Shown in pieces: positions 25,676 to 39,044 of a DNA stretch of 64,000 nucleotides. Positions within the stretch are counted from its first letter, which is position 1. Each line of letters opens with the position of its first letter. The translations under genes were made by a program, and so were the position numbers. Below the pieces are notes generated by a model that searched no databases, had not been told where the DNA came from, and worked only from the letters and a program-made list of their open reading frames with translations. This stretch comes from Cacajao melanocephalus (taxonomy: Eukaryota > Chordata > Mammalia > Primates > Pitheciidae): contig CAUYLG010038423.1 of the NCBI GenBank assembly GCA_963573385.1, forward strand, positions 52,611 through 116,610. The letters are read 5' to 3'.

Positions 25676-27399
25676 AGGTATTTTGTGGGGGCCTGAATCT
25701 ACAAAAGTTGTTTCTCTGAATGTGGAGCTGCCATCACATGAGACCCACAGGCAGAAGAGAACAGAGAGGTAGGGAGAGCTTACATGAGATAAATGATAGT
25801 CTTCAAATCATAACTTACAAAAAGGGGGAAGAGGAAGAAATAATAAAGATGTCGTAGAAAAATGCTGTGATGGAAGTGCAGGTGTGAATCCAGGGTAGAG
25901 TGACTCCTAGGAAAAACAGCGTCATGGAATAGCATGAAAGTTTAGCAGCCACCGAACTGGTTGCTGATGCACCCCATGCAGGCCTAAGCCCCCCAATGGA
26001 CGCCATTGCCTGAGTTCTCCTCCTCTCCCAAGCCAGAAGCCACCTGGGAGCAAGGATGGAGCAGCTCCATCATTAGATGTGGGTACCATGCCCAGTAAGA
26101 GCAGACGCTTAACAAACTCAAGGTGGATTAGAGAATCTAATAAATAAATTAAAAAATGAATGAACGAATCGCAAAGCCTTGAAGGGTAACTGTTAAAGCC
26201 TCTTAAAAAACGTTAACTGAGGCAACAGAAACAAACTTATGATCAAACCATTAGTGACATTCCACAGGTTCATTGTCTGGGTGGAGGCAGATCTAGACCC
26301 TCATTTCTACAGTCAGGGTGAATGATTCCATGCCTATAGGTTCAGAAATCCAGAATGTCGATCTCTTCTTCATTTACACTGTCGATTCTGGAGGTGTCTA
26401 AACCATTCCCTTGAGTAGGGGTAGAGGAAAGCCCAGGTGGGAGAGGAGGCCTGCAGTGTCTGGGAGTCTTCTAGAATCAAGTGTGTGCCACACACTGGCC
26501 CCAGATGGGGCAGCCTCCGGCTCCAGCTCCAGACCTACTGTGGTTTCATTGCTGTGGATGAACTTGCCTCTTAACCTCTGCCTCGGGCTATCGAGGAGCC
26601 CAGGGGAGCGCCTCCTAGTACCTTCTCAATGCAGGTTTGAGAGAAACAGCTACCAGGTTGACCATCCTCTGGAGGTTAAGAGGCAGAGGATAGTGTTCCC
26701 TGTGCACAGAAAAGCTTGCGGCTTGAATGAACAAACAAGAAACGATCAGCACCAGAAATGAGCGTTTAGAATGAAATCCCAATGTTAGCTTCCTGCGGAC
26801 TGGCTGGGACAATCCCCATCAATTCTATTGATTCCTTTAAGATCACCAAGTCTTCATAACCCCACCAAGAAGGCCCAAGAGAAAAAGAGTCACATGGCTG
26901 CCCATTAGCCAGTGTAAAGCACAAAGCAAGTGTCTGCAGAGGCGCACTTAGCTTCCTGCAAGCTGCAGCTCCAAATTGGTGTCACCTCAGTCATTTTCGT
27001 CCCTCCAGAGTGTGAAGTTGGAAAAGCTCAGGCGCCGCTCAGGGTCGCAGAGATGAAGAAAGGAGCCTGGGAGGCAGAACGTCTTATTCAAACCTACCAT
27101 TGTGTCTTTCCAGGTCAGAGGCAGCAGAGAGAAAAGGACTAAGGGAATAGTCTTTTGTAAGCAAACAGGCACTTTCACTACTCCACGTGAACCCCTAAGA
27201 ACCCTCTCTGAGAGTGTGGTGGCCCACCTCTGTGGCAGCAAGGCTGACTGCATTTGACATTCATGAAAACTCTTAACAATGGGAGCATTCACCCTGGAAA
27301 GTCGGGAAAGAGAAATAGTGACATTCACAAAAGAAACAGTGGGGGTGAAATACCCAATTGATATAAATGATCATCTTTAAGCCTAGAGTTCCTGATGTT

Positions 27400-27500
27400 A
27401 TTTCCTCAAGTGTTGGGTTTACAGCAGGCCTTCTCAGAGCCTTCATGTGCTAATACATCACTTAGGAATCTCCAAGAGGGTCACATAGTCTACAGCACCT
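27400..27500 (+). repeat. hAT-like (MER5/MER58-type) fragment
   Basis: GCCTTCTCAGAGCCTTCATG followed by AGGAATCTCCAAGAGGGTCA resembles the head of MER5-type elements. It is similar to a second piece at about 28315. Confidence 0.45.
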
Positions 27501-27639
27501 CAAGCCTATTTGGTGAGTGAGTCCACTGGCAATAATGTCCCCTGCCTATATCAATGCGGGAGGACCAGCTCTGGTATGTTGGCCCCCAGAGAGGCCACTC
27601 AAAGAACCCCATGGCTTCCAGCATTCATTTGCAATTGGG

Positions 27640-27805
27640 AGTTTACATAGAATCATCTAGGGGGCTTTGAAAATATCCAGATGCTTGGACCCCTTCTCTA
27701 CTCACAGAATCAGAATTCCTGGGCTGTGGCCCACACATAGGGCAGTTCAAGAAACTTCACAGGTGAGGCTGACTCAAACTCCTGGCTGGGAAACAAGGGC
27801 TCCTC
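27640..27805 (+). mobile_element. MER5A-like hAT element
   Basis: TAGAATCATCTAGGGGGCTT, CACAGAATCAGAATTCCTGG and CCTGGCTGGGAAACAAGGGC follow the MER5 order. Confidence 0.7.
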
Positions 27806-28314
27806 AGATAAAATCCAGACACTTCAGAAGGGTAATGCTAAGGCTTTCAATAACTCATTCATAATGTTGCCAAAGCCTCCATGAGCAGCTTCAGATACCA
27901 GGTACTGCTGGTGTGGGAGTGGCCCATAGCCTGCCTTCTAGCATGAGCTTTTCTAGAACCAGATTTCTAGAACCAGATGTCTAGCTCCCAACCATGTCTT
28001 GGGCGTTCCTGCCCATGTGTCTCTGCTCATCCCCATGCCCCATCCCAAAGCTCCTCTCTCTCCATCCACGGGGATCCTGCTCATCCTTCCAGATTGGGGT
28101 GAAATGCTATAGTCTTCAATCTAGCGTCTCCAAGTTCCCTTTCTCTGGTCCTCAGTTTATCCCTTTGACCCTCCTGTGAGTCTTTCCCCTTCCTACCTTT
28201 TATTCTGGAAGCATTAGCCAAGTGGCCACAGAGTTAACGTGAATAAAATAGTTCTGAGTCACCTATGTTTGATGAATAAGGAGTGAAACAAAGTCAGCCA
28301 GCTTTCCTTGGAGC

Positions 28315-28492
28315 TGACATTCTCAGAGCCTTTAATATGCAAACAACATATGAATCTCAAAGAGGGTCAAATAACACACAGATTCCCAAAGTTATGTGAC
28401 CACGTAATCATTTCCCCACCCTTCTGTTACTGCTGCTGTTGATCTGTTTTTCCCTGAGCATCTCAAGGGACCCTCATTGGGAAATGCTGCCT
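28315..28492 (+). repeat. hAT-like (MER5/MER58-type) fragment
   Basis: TTCTCAGAGCCTTTAATATG and ATGAATCTCAAAGAGGGTCA at the start; TGCTGCTGTTGATCTG and TTGGGAAATGCTGCC near the end. Confidence 0.5.
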
Positions 28493-29919
28493 TCTAATTA
28501 TCTCCTTCATTCTTTCATTCAACACACACCCCAGGAATATCAACAAAGTTCCAGGTATCATGCCAGGCACCCTCATACGGTTTGTCTCAGTAGCTTTGCT
28601 GAAATAACTGGAGAAGTGCAGCTGTCGCTTATCTAGGGACCTATCCCTCCAGTGCTGTCCCCAGCAGGTCCCCTGTCAATTAACATTGTTAAGAACTTAA
28701 GCCAGTGACCAGTCTGTTCTGTAAGGACTTACAAAAACAACCCCTGTGACATGGCAGAACGTAAACCACAGCCTGGCACAAGATTCCAAGTGTTTGGGAT
28801 GGTGGCAGAGGGTCTCTTTCACCATGCAATCAGGAAAGAGAAACCTGAACGGGAAACCCACACATGGGAAGAGCATGGTCTGAAGACACAGTGCATGACA
28901 AAAAACACTCAGCCGGTTAGCCGGCAGAAAGAGGATTCTCAGATCATCAGGCTCCTCATGATAACATTATGCTGAAAGGCACAGGGTCTTAATTAAGAAA
29001 AATGTGGCAGAAACTGACTGCTAGATGGTAATGGGTAGAGGAGGCCAAGATGCAGAAGCCAGAGGCATGAGCTGTGTCCTGTGGCCAGGCAAACCTGTGG
29101 CTGTTGCTGAAAGGTGGGAAGCACTGAGGTGGGGTGGGGGTGAATGTGCTCCCTGCCCAAGATATAAAGCACCTGCCAGAAGATGGGCAAGTGTTAACAG
29201 GAAGCCCAAAGTCCCCAGGGCAAGTCAGCTCTGGCATCAGGGCTGGCACATCCTCTACCATTCAGCAGCCGGGGTGCCAGGAGCAGACCTTCTCCAACAC
29301 AGGTAGTCATGTGTGGACTGGCGGTGGCAGTCAGGACCCCTGAAGCTCTTGCCAATCTATGTCCATGGATTGGAGCCTGTGAAATCAGGAGAACTAAAAA
29401 GAGGCCCGTGAGGTGGGTGTGGAGGGCACAGGGCATGACTGGTGTGAGAAAGGGCTGGAGGGACTCAGAGACCATAGAAGGACTTTGCCTCCATCCCTTA
29501 AAGCAAGAGGCAGCAACTTGATCAGATGTATTCTGAAAAGATCACAGTGTGGACAACAGCCTGGAGGCCCCAGGGCATGCTAGGGTGTGGAGTGTTACCT
29601 TGTTTGTGTTAACAAGGACTCTCAGATCACCAGAGATCAAGAGCAGGCTGGAGAGAGATTTGGGTGGCGAAATCTGCTGAACTCCATGATCACAACATTG
29701 TTGGAGGGGAGGGGAGGTATCAAGGACCCAGGCGGATCCAATTCCTCAAAAGGTGAACCTTCTCTAGAGCTCAGGCTCTGCATGGCCCCTTTTGGAGAGT
29801 GAGCAAGCTGAGGAGAAGAAGTGTTAAGTTTCTCAGACACAGGAAGGGCTTTGTTAGATGGGCCCCAGGCTGATTCCCTTTCTCCTCTTTCATCGGTATG
29901 AACGATTTATGAACCCTTA

Positions 29920-30050
29920 ACAGCAAACAGTGGAAAGAGCATGGGATTTTGAGTCTGGAGACCGAGGTCCAGCCCAGCCGTGTGAATCTGGGTAACTGGT
30001 TTAACATCACTTACCCCTCCCTGTCTCCCCTACTGCCTGCCAGCTCTGAT
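29920..30050 (+). repeat. MIR fragment
   Basis: AGTGGAAAGAGCATGGGATT, TGAGTCTGGAGACCGAGGTC and GTGTGAATCTGGGTAACTGG, forward MIR order. Confidence 0.75.
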
Positions 30051-30614
30051 GTCCTGATCCCTGTTCAGTAGCACAGAGGTTAGTAACATAACCATCACAT
30101 CGGCCACCTGTGGGGAGGTCCATACAAGAGCTCTGGAAGTCATAACTCATCTCTTAGATTTGGGTGGTGGTTGTAAAGACTCTGAGCCTGAGGCCCCAGC
30201 CCTGCCCACTCAGCCGGCACCTGCTGGCACCTGCTGTCTTTTCTGGGACAGGAAGAGACCACTTGGCAGTCAGCATGAAGCGCTCAGAGACAAGAGTGCT
30301 CAGCTTTTGATTGCCCTGCTCTTTCAGTGATCAAAGGCAGGACTCTCCCTTTGGATTTTAAACCTCTGGTGCGGTTACACTCAACCCAGCTAGAAAACCT
30401 GGCAGAGGGTCAGGACAGGCCAATGCTTGCAGGGAGTGGGTTCTTCCCTGCCTTTTAGGCTGCAGCTGTGTCTGGAAGAGCCATCATTTTAGGGTACATG
30501 TGTGCTGTTGCAGCCAGCAGCTGGAGTTTTAATACACTCTGCTAAGAAGTCAGTTAGCACCTGCTGATGCCACTTGTTCTTTAAGAGAGTGTCCGTTTTC
30601 TGTCAGAAGGGGCA

Positions 30615-30790
30615 GCATAATGCCATGGTTAAAAAGATACACACTGGGGCCTTCGCCCGGGCTTCAAAGGCCTTTCCTTTCCATCTACAAGCCTCACTTT
30701 CCTTATCGGTAAATGGTACCAATGCCTCCTAAGGCTACAGGGATGAAATATGACAGTGCATAAAAAACAATCATTACCTGCTATTTGCAC
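30615..30790 (+). repeat. MIR fragment
   Basis: ATGCCATGGTTAAAAAGATA, GCCTCACTTTCCTTATCGGT and AAATGGTACCAATGCCTCCT, forward MIR order. Confidence 0.7.
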
Positions 30791-32689
30791 ATGTGTCCAT
30801 GTGTATACATACATGAATGCTGGCAAGAAAGTATTCACTTATTACTTCATTCAACCAGTATCACCTACAGGCTATGCACTGTTCCGTGCATTGGAAATGA
30901 ACAGATGACCTACAGCTTAGTCCCTGGAAAACGCACAACCTTTGGGCAGATACAGAGAAGCAGCAAGACTGCCATGGTAATGTGTTCACAGGTGCTTTGT
31001 AGGGCTTCAGTGGAACTTAGAGGAATGCAGCTAACTTAGCACCGGGTACATGGGGTCTTGTACATAGAGGGGCTTTGGGGGACTTCCTGGGGAGGTGAGA
31101 ACAGAGTCCAGCTCAGAAGTGAACTGAAGGAGGAAGGGCATTCCAGGGAGAAACAGCAGTAAACAAGAGAATGTCTTCCAGGGACTGGACAGAGCTGGAG
31201 GGAGGAGGCAGACAGATATGCAGCTGCAGAAGAGACCCTGGTCATGTCCATCAAAGCCCCTCGTGGCAAGAGACGCTGGAGACAACTTACAATGAAGCAC
31301 AAAACTGTGGATGTGAGATCTAATACACTATCTGAGGATGATTCTATGCATTCGTCTATTACAGTCCCTGAAGGTCTTCTCTCCAGGTATAGCCTCTCAC
31401 AAGCAATTCTGTAAACTCTGAGCATTTGCTACATTCAGCACACTGGGTGCAGTCTTGCCCACACACAGCTTTGTGTATAAAACAGGTCATCCAAATTGCA
31501 AGGTCAGGAAGGAGCAGGGCCAGAGCCAGGTCTTAGAGGAAACCTTATTTGGTGGCACAGCCAAGTAAACATGTGCCTTGGCTCAGCAGGCCCCCACATC
31601 AGGGAGATACTAGAGTGTAACAACCTTCTGCTCACCTGCTTTCTGCACAGTGAGATGATTATGGGGTGGCTGCTATGAGATGGGGACTTCCAGGGTATCC
31701 TGGAGCAAGCCTCTGGGCTTTCCATCTCTCAGCTTTGGATAAGGGTTGCAAACCCAATTGATGGCCCACTATTGGAAGCATCCCTTTGAAGCCTCCTGTT
31801 TTTAGGGGAGTGCCCTGAAAATCAAACCAGAGACCCAAACCCCCTATCACCAGAGCTTGGTTTCCTCATCTGTAGACAGGCAGAAACAGTGATATTGACC
31901 TTACACAGCTTTGGCAAAGACTAAACCGGACACCACATGTGAAACTGAGAGGAGTTAAGTGGAGTGGCCAAGGCAGCATGATTAAGATGGGGCCAAGCTG
32001 GATTTTAACCCCGGTGGGTCTGCCTCAAAGCTGGCAGCCCCCTTCTCTCTCAGGAGCAGGGGAGATTCTTTAAGTTCCAGAGAGGGGCTGGAAGGGCTCC
32101 TCTTGGTGAAATGCCAGCTCTTCGCAGAGGCCTTTGCTGTTGCAGAATATGGCAGGGTACACAGATTCATGGCCAAAGAACAATCCCATTTGCAAGCTCA
32201 GACAAAACAGATGAGAAACTGCAATATACAAGGTTGAGGAGCAATGTCAATTCTATGTATACATGCGACGCTGTTCAGCTTATTTGTGCCCACAAATGTG
32301 TAGCACACTGCAGGGTATAGCACACCGCATTGGCAGCACGGGCTTCCCAGCATGCAAACTGGATGAAGGGTGTTGGAATGCCAGGTAGCCCTGCGTGGTG
32401 CTTTTGGTGGCACAGCTCATATAGCAAAAGCATGTGTCTCACATGGAGAAATCAATCACATAAATGACAGTGGCCCCACTTCATGTACCGGCACGTGCAA
32501 AATTTATTAGCGTAATAGCTCCTTTCACTGTATTTTGGTTCTTAAGGAGTCTTGTAGAAGCACTTTCTTCCCTTTAGTCCATTATGGACCAATTGCCTCT
32601 GGGAATTGTTAATTCTAAATTAAAATCATTAACCATCAGAAGTGAAGTCTGTGTGTATATAGATCACAATCTGTAATCAATGAGGCCTC

Positions 32690-32875
32690 ACAGGTCCCAG
32701 ACTCGTCTACCTGACTGTGTGCTGGTCAGCTCAGTGGCAGCTCACGCAGTGCCTGCTTACCTTGTCACTGACCTTGCCTTTTGCACCCTAGCAGAATATA
32801 AGCTCCAGAACACAAACCTCTTTAGTCAAGGCTACACTCAGCACCTAGTAGGGTGTCCGTAGCTACCAATGGAAT
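32690..32875 (+). mobile_element. L2 3'-end fragment
   Basis: CTAGCAGAATATAAGCTCCA, CACAAACCTCTTTAGTCAAG and CTCAGCACCTAGTAGGGTGT are the L2 tail in order. Confidence 0.7.
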
Positions 32876-34537
32876 AAAACAAATGAGTTAATGGTTGACG
32901 GAATCATTACCTAAGAATGCGGAAGCTATGGCAGCTCTCATGACTCAGCTCAGCTCTGCCTCTGACCGTTCCCTCACCGCGACGCATGGCCCAGAAGCGG
33001 TGGGCTTCTCTCTGCCTCTTTGCTGCATTTCTGTAACCACCTGGACTGCTCGTTCTCAAAACACTGGGCTGCCTTTGCTGACTTGGAGGCCTGGTCCTAT
33101 GTGGGATGGTGAGCTCTCTGATGGCACCATTGTATCTTTTTCATCTTTTTTATATCCAGAGATGAAAGATAAGTGATTACTAGTGCAGCTCTTACAATCA
33201 GAGCCCTAGGAAACCAGGGTCATCATCCTGAGATAGGGAGCAACCTGGAAATGCTGGAGTCGCCCAGGGCCAGAGAGTCCTTTGAAAGCCCAGCTCTCAC
33301 ACCTGCCCAATTTATTCCTGGGGGTCTGGTTACCGGGACGCTTTCTGTGGATGGCTGTTCTATTAGGGGAGCAGCAGGCATCACCCTCCTGCTACTCGGG
33401 GAGTGGAGGGGGGTTGCAGGCACCTTCCTTGCCTGGGGGCTGCTGGAACTGAGCCTATTTTATTAAGCCCATGTGCATGGGGGAGGGGGCATTCCAAGCA
33501 AGCCAAGGCAACCATAGAGGACACCAATTGGCTGACCTTCTCATCTACCAATGCATTCTGGAACGTCAATGTTAGGGACAAGTCCAAATACTGTACATTT
33601 GTGTATTACAGTCCAGCATTGGTAGAAACCATTGTGGAACTGACATAACATTAGGATATTAAATTTGTCTCTTTTCAGAGATGGCACAAGTTCTTCAGAT
33701 TCCTCATGGACTAACAGGTACGATTCACAGACAGTCTTCTGTAGCAGTGCTTTCACTCTCGAGGCAGCAATGTCAGTGAGGAACTGTGTTATTATAGTTT
33801 TACTCTCGTGGAAATGAAGCAAGGTGGAGTGAATGATCGCAGGGCTGGTGAGGAACAGAACAGGGGGCTAGGACAGCGCAGACCAAGCTTCTCTCCACGA
33901 ATCTCTAGCATCTCCATAGAAGGCGCACATTGTTACACAGAGGCTTAGTAAACAGACTTTCACCACTAGGAAACGTCTAAATTGAGCATGGGAAGGTTGC
34001 ATCTGCCGCCGCTGAAGGGGGGCCCGGCTGAGTACCTGATTCTTGTACAGAGAGGACTCACCATCCTCCTTCTGCATCCCAGCTTCCCTGGGAAGTAGTG
34101 CCTGACCTTGCTCCTGCCTGCGTGAGCCCGCTCATTTCTAAAATCCAGCAGGAACTTCAGGGGACCTGAACAAAGAGTCGCGTGCATTAAGGAACCCCAT
34201 GCATACCTCGCCTGATAGCCACTGAGCAGCTCCTGAGACTACCAGGCTACGTTCAGCTCCCCATCATTCTCCTCGTCTTTAAAAGATTTTGTGCCACAGA
34301 CGGAAACAACTTAGGGGATGGTGGGTTCTCATTCTCATTCTGCATCACTGTTTGTGCTTCACCATTTTGTCAGAATAGTTGCACATTTTTTTCTTTAAAA
34401 AAGGATAGCAAGAGCTTTGCTGCATTCTAACGTGTGACTGTGTTATTAAGACTGAGTTAATATTTCTTTCTGCAGGAAAACATCTCTCATCTTTAGTGGA
34501 GGCAATTGAAGGACAAAGTGAATCTAAAATGTACTTT

Positions 34538-34844
34538 GGCCGGGCACGGTGGCTCCTGCCTGTAATCCCAGCACTTTGGGAGGCCAAGACAGGTGAATAA
34601 TGAGGTTAGGAGATCAAGACCATCCTGGCCAACATGGTGAAACCCTGTATCTACTAAAATAAAAAAAAATTAGCCGGGTGTGGTGGCTACGCCTGTAATC
34701 ACAGCTACTCGGGAGGCTGAGGCAGGAGAATTGCTGGAACCCGTGGACTATCAAGAGATGGAGGCTGCAGTCAGTTGACATATTGTGCCACTGTACTCCA
34801 GCCTGGGTGACACAGTAAGATCTTGTCTCAAAAAAAAAAAAAAA
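34538..34844 (+). mobile_element. Alu element, left partner of an inverted pair
   Basis: GGCCGGGCACGGTGGCTCCT to a tail of about 15 A. The target duplication AAAATGTACTTTGG is perfect on both sides. GAGATCAAGACCATCCTGGC suggests a younger subfamily. Confidence 0.97.
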
Positions 34845-34860
34845 TGTACTTTGGAGGTGG

Positions 34861-35153
34861 CTTTTTTTTTTGAGATGGAGTCTTGCTCTGTCACCCAGGC
34901 TGAACTGCAGTGGCATGATCTCAGCTCACTATAACTTCTATCTCCCAGGTTCAAGCAATTCTTCTGCCTCAGCCTTTCCAGTAGCTGGGATTACAGGAAC
35001 CTGCCATCATGCCTGGCTAATTGTGGTATTTTTAGTAGAGACAGGGTTTCACCACATTGACCAGGCTGGTCTCAAACTCCTGACCTCAAGTGATCCGCCT
35101 GCCTTGGCTTCCCAAAGTGCCAGAATCACATGCATGAGCCACGGCACCTGGCT
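34861..35153 (-). mobile_element. Alu element, right partner of an inverted pair
   Basis: TTTTTTTTTTGAGATGGAGT to CACGGCACCTGGC. The target duplication GGAGGTGGCTTTT is on both sides. The tails of the two Alus face each other with under 20 bp between them. Confidence 0.96.
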
Positions 35154-35565
35154 GGAGGTGGCTTTTTAAAGAATGCTGATATCAGGCAAAGGAAGCCAAC
35201 TTCAAAAGTCCTTTATTGCTTCCAGGTGCTTATAAGTGGCCTGAAAGAGTTCAAAAGAGTGCCACAGGATATTTTACTTCCTTCTAAAGACATTTATGTT
35301 TATTAAATGTCAGGTCCTATATTAACCACTGGGTCTCTTTAACAAATGGTAGCTACTTTATTTTTGTTTTTATTAAGCAAGTCAGGTTATTTACTTCTCA
35401 GGAATAAGTTAAGTGCCCAGCTGGTAGAGGCCAGTCACGCAAGCCAATACTATTCTGCCACCACCAAGTCCCCAGGCACTCCAGTTCTGGGTGCCACCCC
35501 TTCACTCATCAACCCCATCCCGATCCCCACACTGTTTTGAGCAGCAGCGGATGAAGCCACTTTAC

Positions 35566-35829
35566 CTCTCAGCTGTTGGAAGCAGGAGGCACTGCTGTCT
35601 GGCTCCAAGGGGTGCCTCAGGACCCCATTGCTGGGCTTGGGCCTCTCGTATTCTCTTTCAGGGAGCATGGCCTGCTGGCTCTCCATGGCGGGGTCTGAAT
35701 GTGGGGGCAGGGACTGTGGAAACCCGAACATCAAGAGGGAAGAGAAGAAGAGTAAGGCACCGCAGAGCAGAAAGCCACCCCACCAGGCTCCAATCCAGCG
35801 GGGGTCGTCCGGAGTGATGTCCAGGTTAC
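35566..35829 (-). CDS. SLCO3A1: SLCO3A1 internal exon, 264 bp (OATP signature, TM6, cytoplasmic loop)
   Basis: The exon starts by completing the Ser codon from the upstream exon, reads 87 full codons, and ends with the first base of a Val codon. Near its start is the OATP family signature D-P-R-W-I-G-A-W-W-G-G-F-L, at the border of extracellular loop 3 and TM6. A helix of about 20 residues (GALLFFSSLLMFGF region) follows, then a polar, Pro/Glu/Ser-rich loop expected to be cytoplasmic (intracellular loop 3), ending SCFQQLR. The acceptor is TTTGCAG and the donor GTAAAG. Around residues 45-57 of the exon it reads HSDPAMESQQAMLPERE. I recall E, E and S in the human protein where D, Q and P stand here, so this may be another primate; that comparison is from memory. 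The exon is phase 1-1 and divisible by three. Confidence 0.94.
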
Positions 35830-36304
35830 CTGCAAATGGAAAGAGCACAGTTTATTGGAGGAACAGGAAGCGGGACCACTGGGGATTTTTGCTGAGAATT
35901 AGAGTCAGCTGAACAGAGAAGGCAAGGGTTCTAGAAATGACTTAGTGTCAGGAAGACTGACTGCCAGGCTACGCAGCCAACGATTTCACATCAGCCCTTC
36001 TGTTTCCCGCAAAGCTGAAGACTGATCTCATTCCCTCGTTAATTTTCTTGTCTTCCCTGTGTTTGTATCAGTCTAAACAAAAACAGCGAGAAGCCAGACA
36101 TTCTCTGAATTTAGGCTGAAACTGACTGGCTTGGCGGAGCTGCCAAGGTGTACTCACAGAAACACAAGGAGCTGTTTGTTGTTCAGGGGTAAGATTTTCA
36201 CCAGGTACACTCACTCCCGGCTTCCAAAAAGCGGCTCATCTGGGATCTCACTCAACACCCCACTTGCTGTCTTAAATTAGGTTCCCAGCTCATAAGGGGA
36301 GGCA

Positions 36305-36515
36305 AAGAATAGTGTTTTAGAGCATGGCTGCTGAAGCCAGGCTGCCTGGGTTGAAGTCCTACCCCTTTCTCTCTGTGTGACCCTAGGCCAGTGGTCCGAA
36401 CTCTCTGTGCCTCAGTTGACTGATCTGCATAGCATCTATGATGATGGCAGTTCTTAGTAATTGGGAAGATCAGATGACCACACCAGACATAAAGTCTTCA
36501 GAAGAGCTCCTGGCA
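36305..36515 (+). repeat. MIR fragment
   Basis: TTTAGAGCATGGCTGCTGAA, CAGGCTGCCTGGGTTGAAGT and CTCTCTGTGCCTCAGTTGAC show the MIR head and core. Confidence 0.85.
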
Positions 36516-37029
36516 CCTGCTTGGGCATCCAAATGATGGCAGCCTGTTATTTATGGGGAGGGTCCTCTGTTTCCAGGCTACTAGTGGAGAGGTTAATGCC
36601 AACCTTGTTGGTGGCTTGTGGTTTGGCATCAGCTCTCTATTACAAAGCTTTGCCACTAACTCCTTTGCTTAAAGGTGCTATGCATGTGGTTTGGTGACCT
36701 TGTACGATGATTTCTCTGATTTCGCCAGCTAAGTCACAAGAACATAAACTTCAGCTTACCCCTTGGTACAGTTTTTTCACTCTCTCTTTACAACTGCCTT
36801 GCACAGCACGGCTCCCAGGCGAGCTGCTTAGAAATGTCTCTTTGATAATAAACCATGCTCCTGGAACACGGAAGGAGATCTGAGCAATGGCGTATGAGGT
36901 AAGACCAGCAGGGCTGCAGGCCTGGACCAGATGGATGGACAGCTCTGGAAAGACTAATGACCGCAGACACCAGATGAACACTTCAGCATTTATAAAATGA
37001 TCTCCCTGAAGGCTCCTGAGCTAGCATTA

Positions 37030-37270
37030 ATGATAATGCCAGCCATCATTTATTGAGGGTTTCCTCGGTACCACGCACTATGCAGAGCACATTCTTAAGT
37101 GTTCCAGCCAACCTTCCCCGTAATTCTACAAGGCAGGACTTTCATTATCTCTATTTTATATAGATGGAGAAACTGTGGCTTAGAAAGTTAGGTTCCTTGC
37201 CCAGGTTCACAGAGCTGAAGAACGGAACACAGGTATACACGCACCAAAGCTCATGTTCTCTCCTTTCTGT
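37030..37270 (-). repeat. MIR fragment
   Basis: CATCATTTATTGAGGGTTTC, TAGATGGAGAAACTGTGGCT and CTTGCCCAGGTTCACAGAGC, reverse MIR order. Confidence 0.85.
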
Positions 37271-37514
37271 TCCACTGTCCCTCCTGAATGTCTAGACTTT
37301 GTTTTGGGCTCCCTGCAGGGCCCGAGGTGAACGATCAATTTCTGCTCTTTGTACCATGGGTCTGAGGCCACCAGCTTTTCCAGTAGGTAGCAAGGGGCCT
37401 TTGGAACACTGGTAGCCACCATCCCGGAGACGCTGGTATACACCCAGCAGCAATCACAGCACTACAATGGACCAGATGCTTCTGCATAGCTACATGCTGG
37501 AAAGGAGACAGTGT

Positions 37515-37700
37515 AAGCTTTGAGGACCTGGGGCCAAATCCCAGTTCTGCCACTTACTAGCATGTGATACTGAGCAGGTTACTTACCCTCCTTGATTCTT
37601 AGCTGCATCATTTGCAAAATAAAGACAGCTTCAACCTTGAGTGGTTGTAAGGATGACAGGCAATGAGCAAGAATCGCCTGATGCATAGTAGGCTCTTTAT
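37515..37700 (+). repeat. MIR fragment
   Basis: CCAAATCCCAGTTCTGCCAC, TTACTAGCATGTGATACTGA and ATTTGCAAAATAAAGACAGC, forward MIR order. Confidence 0.8.
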
Positions 37701-38456
37701 AGAGAGCAGATCTTGTGATTTTCACTTGTATGTACATACATATACAAATGATAATCTCAAAATAGGGATCTTTTAAAAAAGGGTACAGCATGTGAAAACA
37801 CAAGGTGATCTTGAAAGCATCTTTATGTAAATGAGGGAAGAGACAAGGAAGTGAAATTGCCTTTGGTAGCTGCACAGGAATGTTTTCACTAGTCACTTAC
37901 TGTGAATGAAAGTATTTCCCTCCATTGTCTCCAGGCTCCATAAAGGGGGAATTGAAAAGCTGGCAGATGTGAGCGGGTACAGAGAAATCCTAGCAGTTGT
38001 TTGGGGGAAAATAATTAGAAAAGTCATATTTTAGTTAGGAAGTTAGTGACTGTTCTATGGGTGAGAAAACATCCCAGGGAGAGGGACGTGACGGTTTGTG
38101 TGAATGTGTCAACGTGCTCCCTGTAGGTGTGTGTATGTGTGGGGAAAGCCAACGTTGGCCCGCAGCTTCAAAGATGGGGATGGGCATGTCACCTGTGTCA
38201 GAACCAAAGCCTGTCTGCCACTAGGGCAAGGACAGGAGAAGGGGCCTGTGTGAAGGTGGTGGACGGCAGGATTCTGTAGATCCAAGACACTCATCACTGA
38301 CTGCTTTGGGAAGTATTGATTTTTTTCTCCATTTCAATTATCCAGAGCACTGTGGCAGAGAGAGAAACAACACGCGGAGGGGAACTGCTCAGCTGTGGCG
38401 TGTGCCACCCTCAGGGTGGGGAGGCTTGCTGAGTCTCATCTGAGGAAGACAACTAA

Positions 38457-38834
<378 letters not shown>

Positions 38835-39044
38835 TAGTTATGGTGAAAAATCTCCCTCCACCTGTTGGCAATTGTCTGTCAATGCTTTATAGACACTGTT
38901 TCAGAACTAGTGATATTGAGGGGGAGTTCTCTGTGCGGCTGGAAGAGAGTGGTGTGGTAAGCATTATCAGTGTTTGCACTGGAAACTCCTCTTCTGAGGA
39001 CAAAGAAGACGATACCTCCCTCACTCTGTGAAGTTAAGTGTAAC

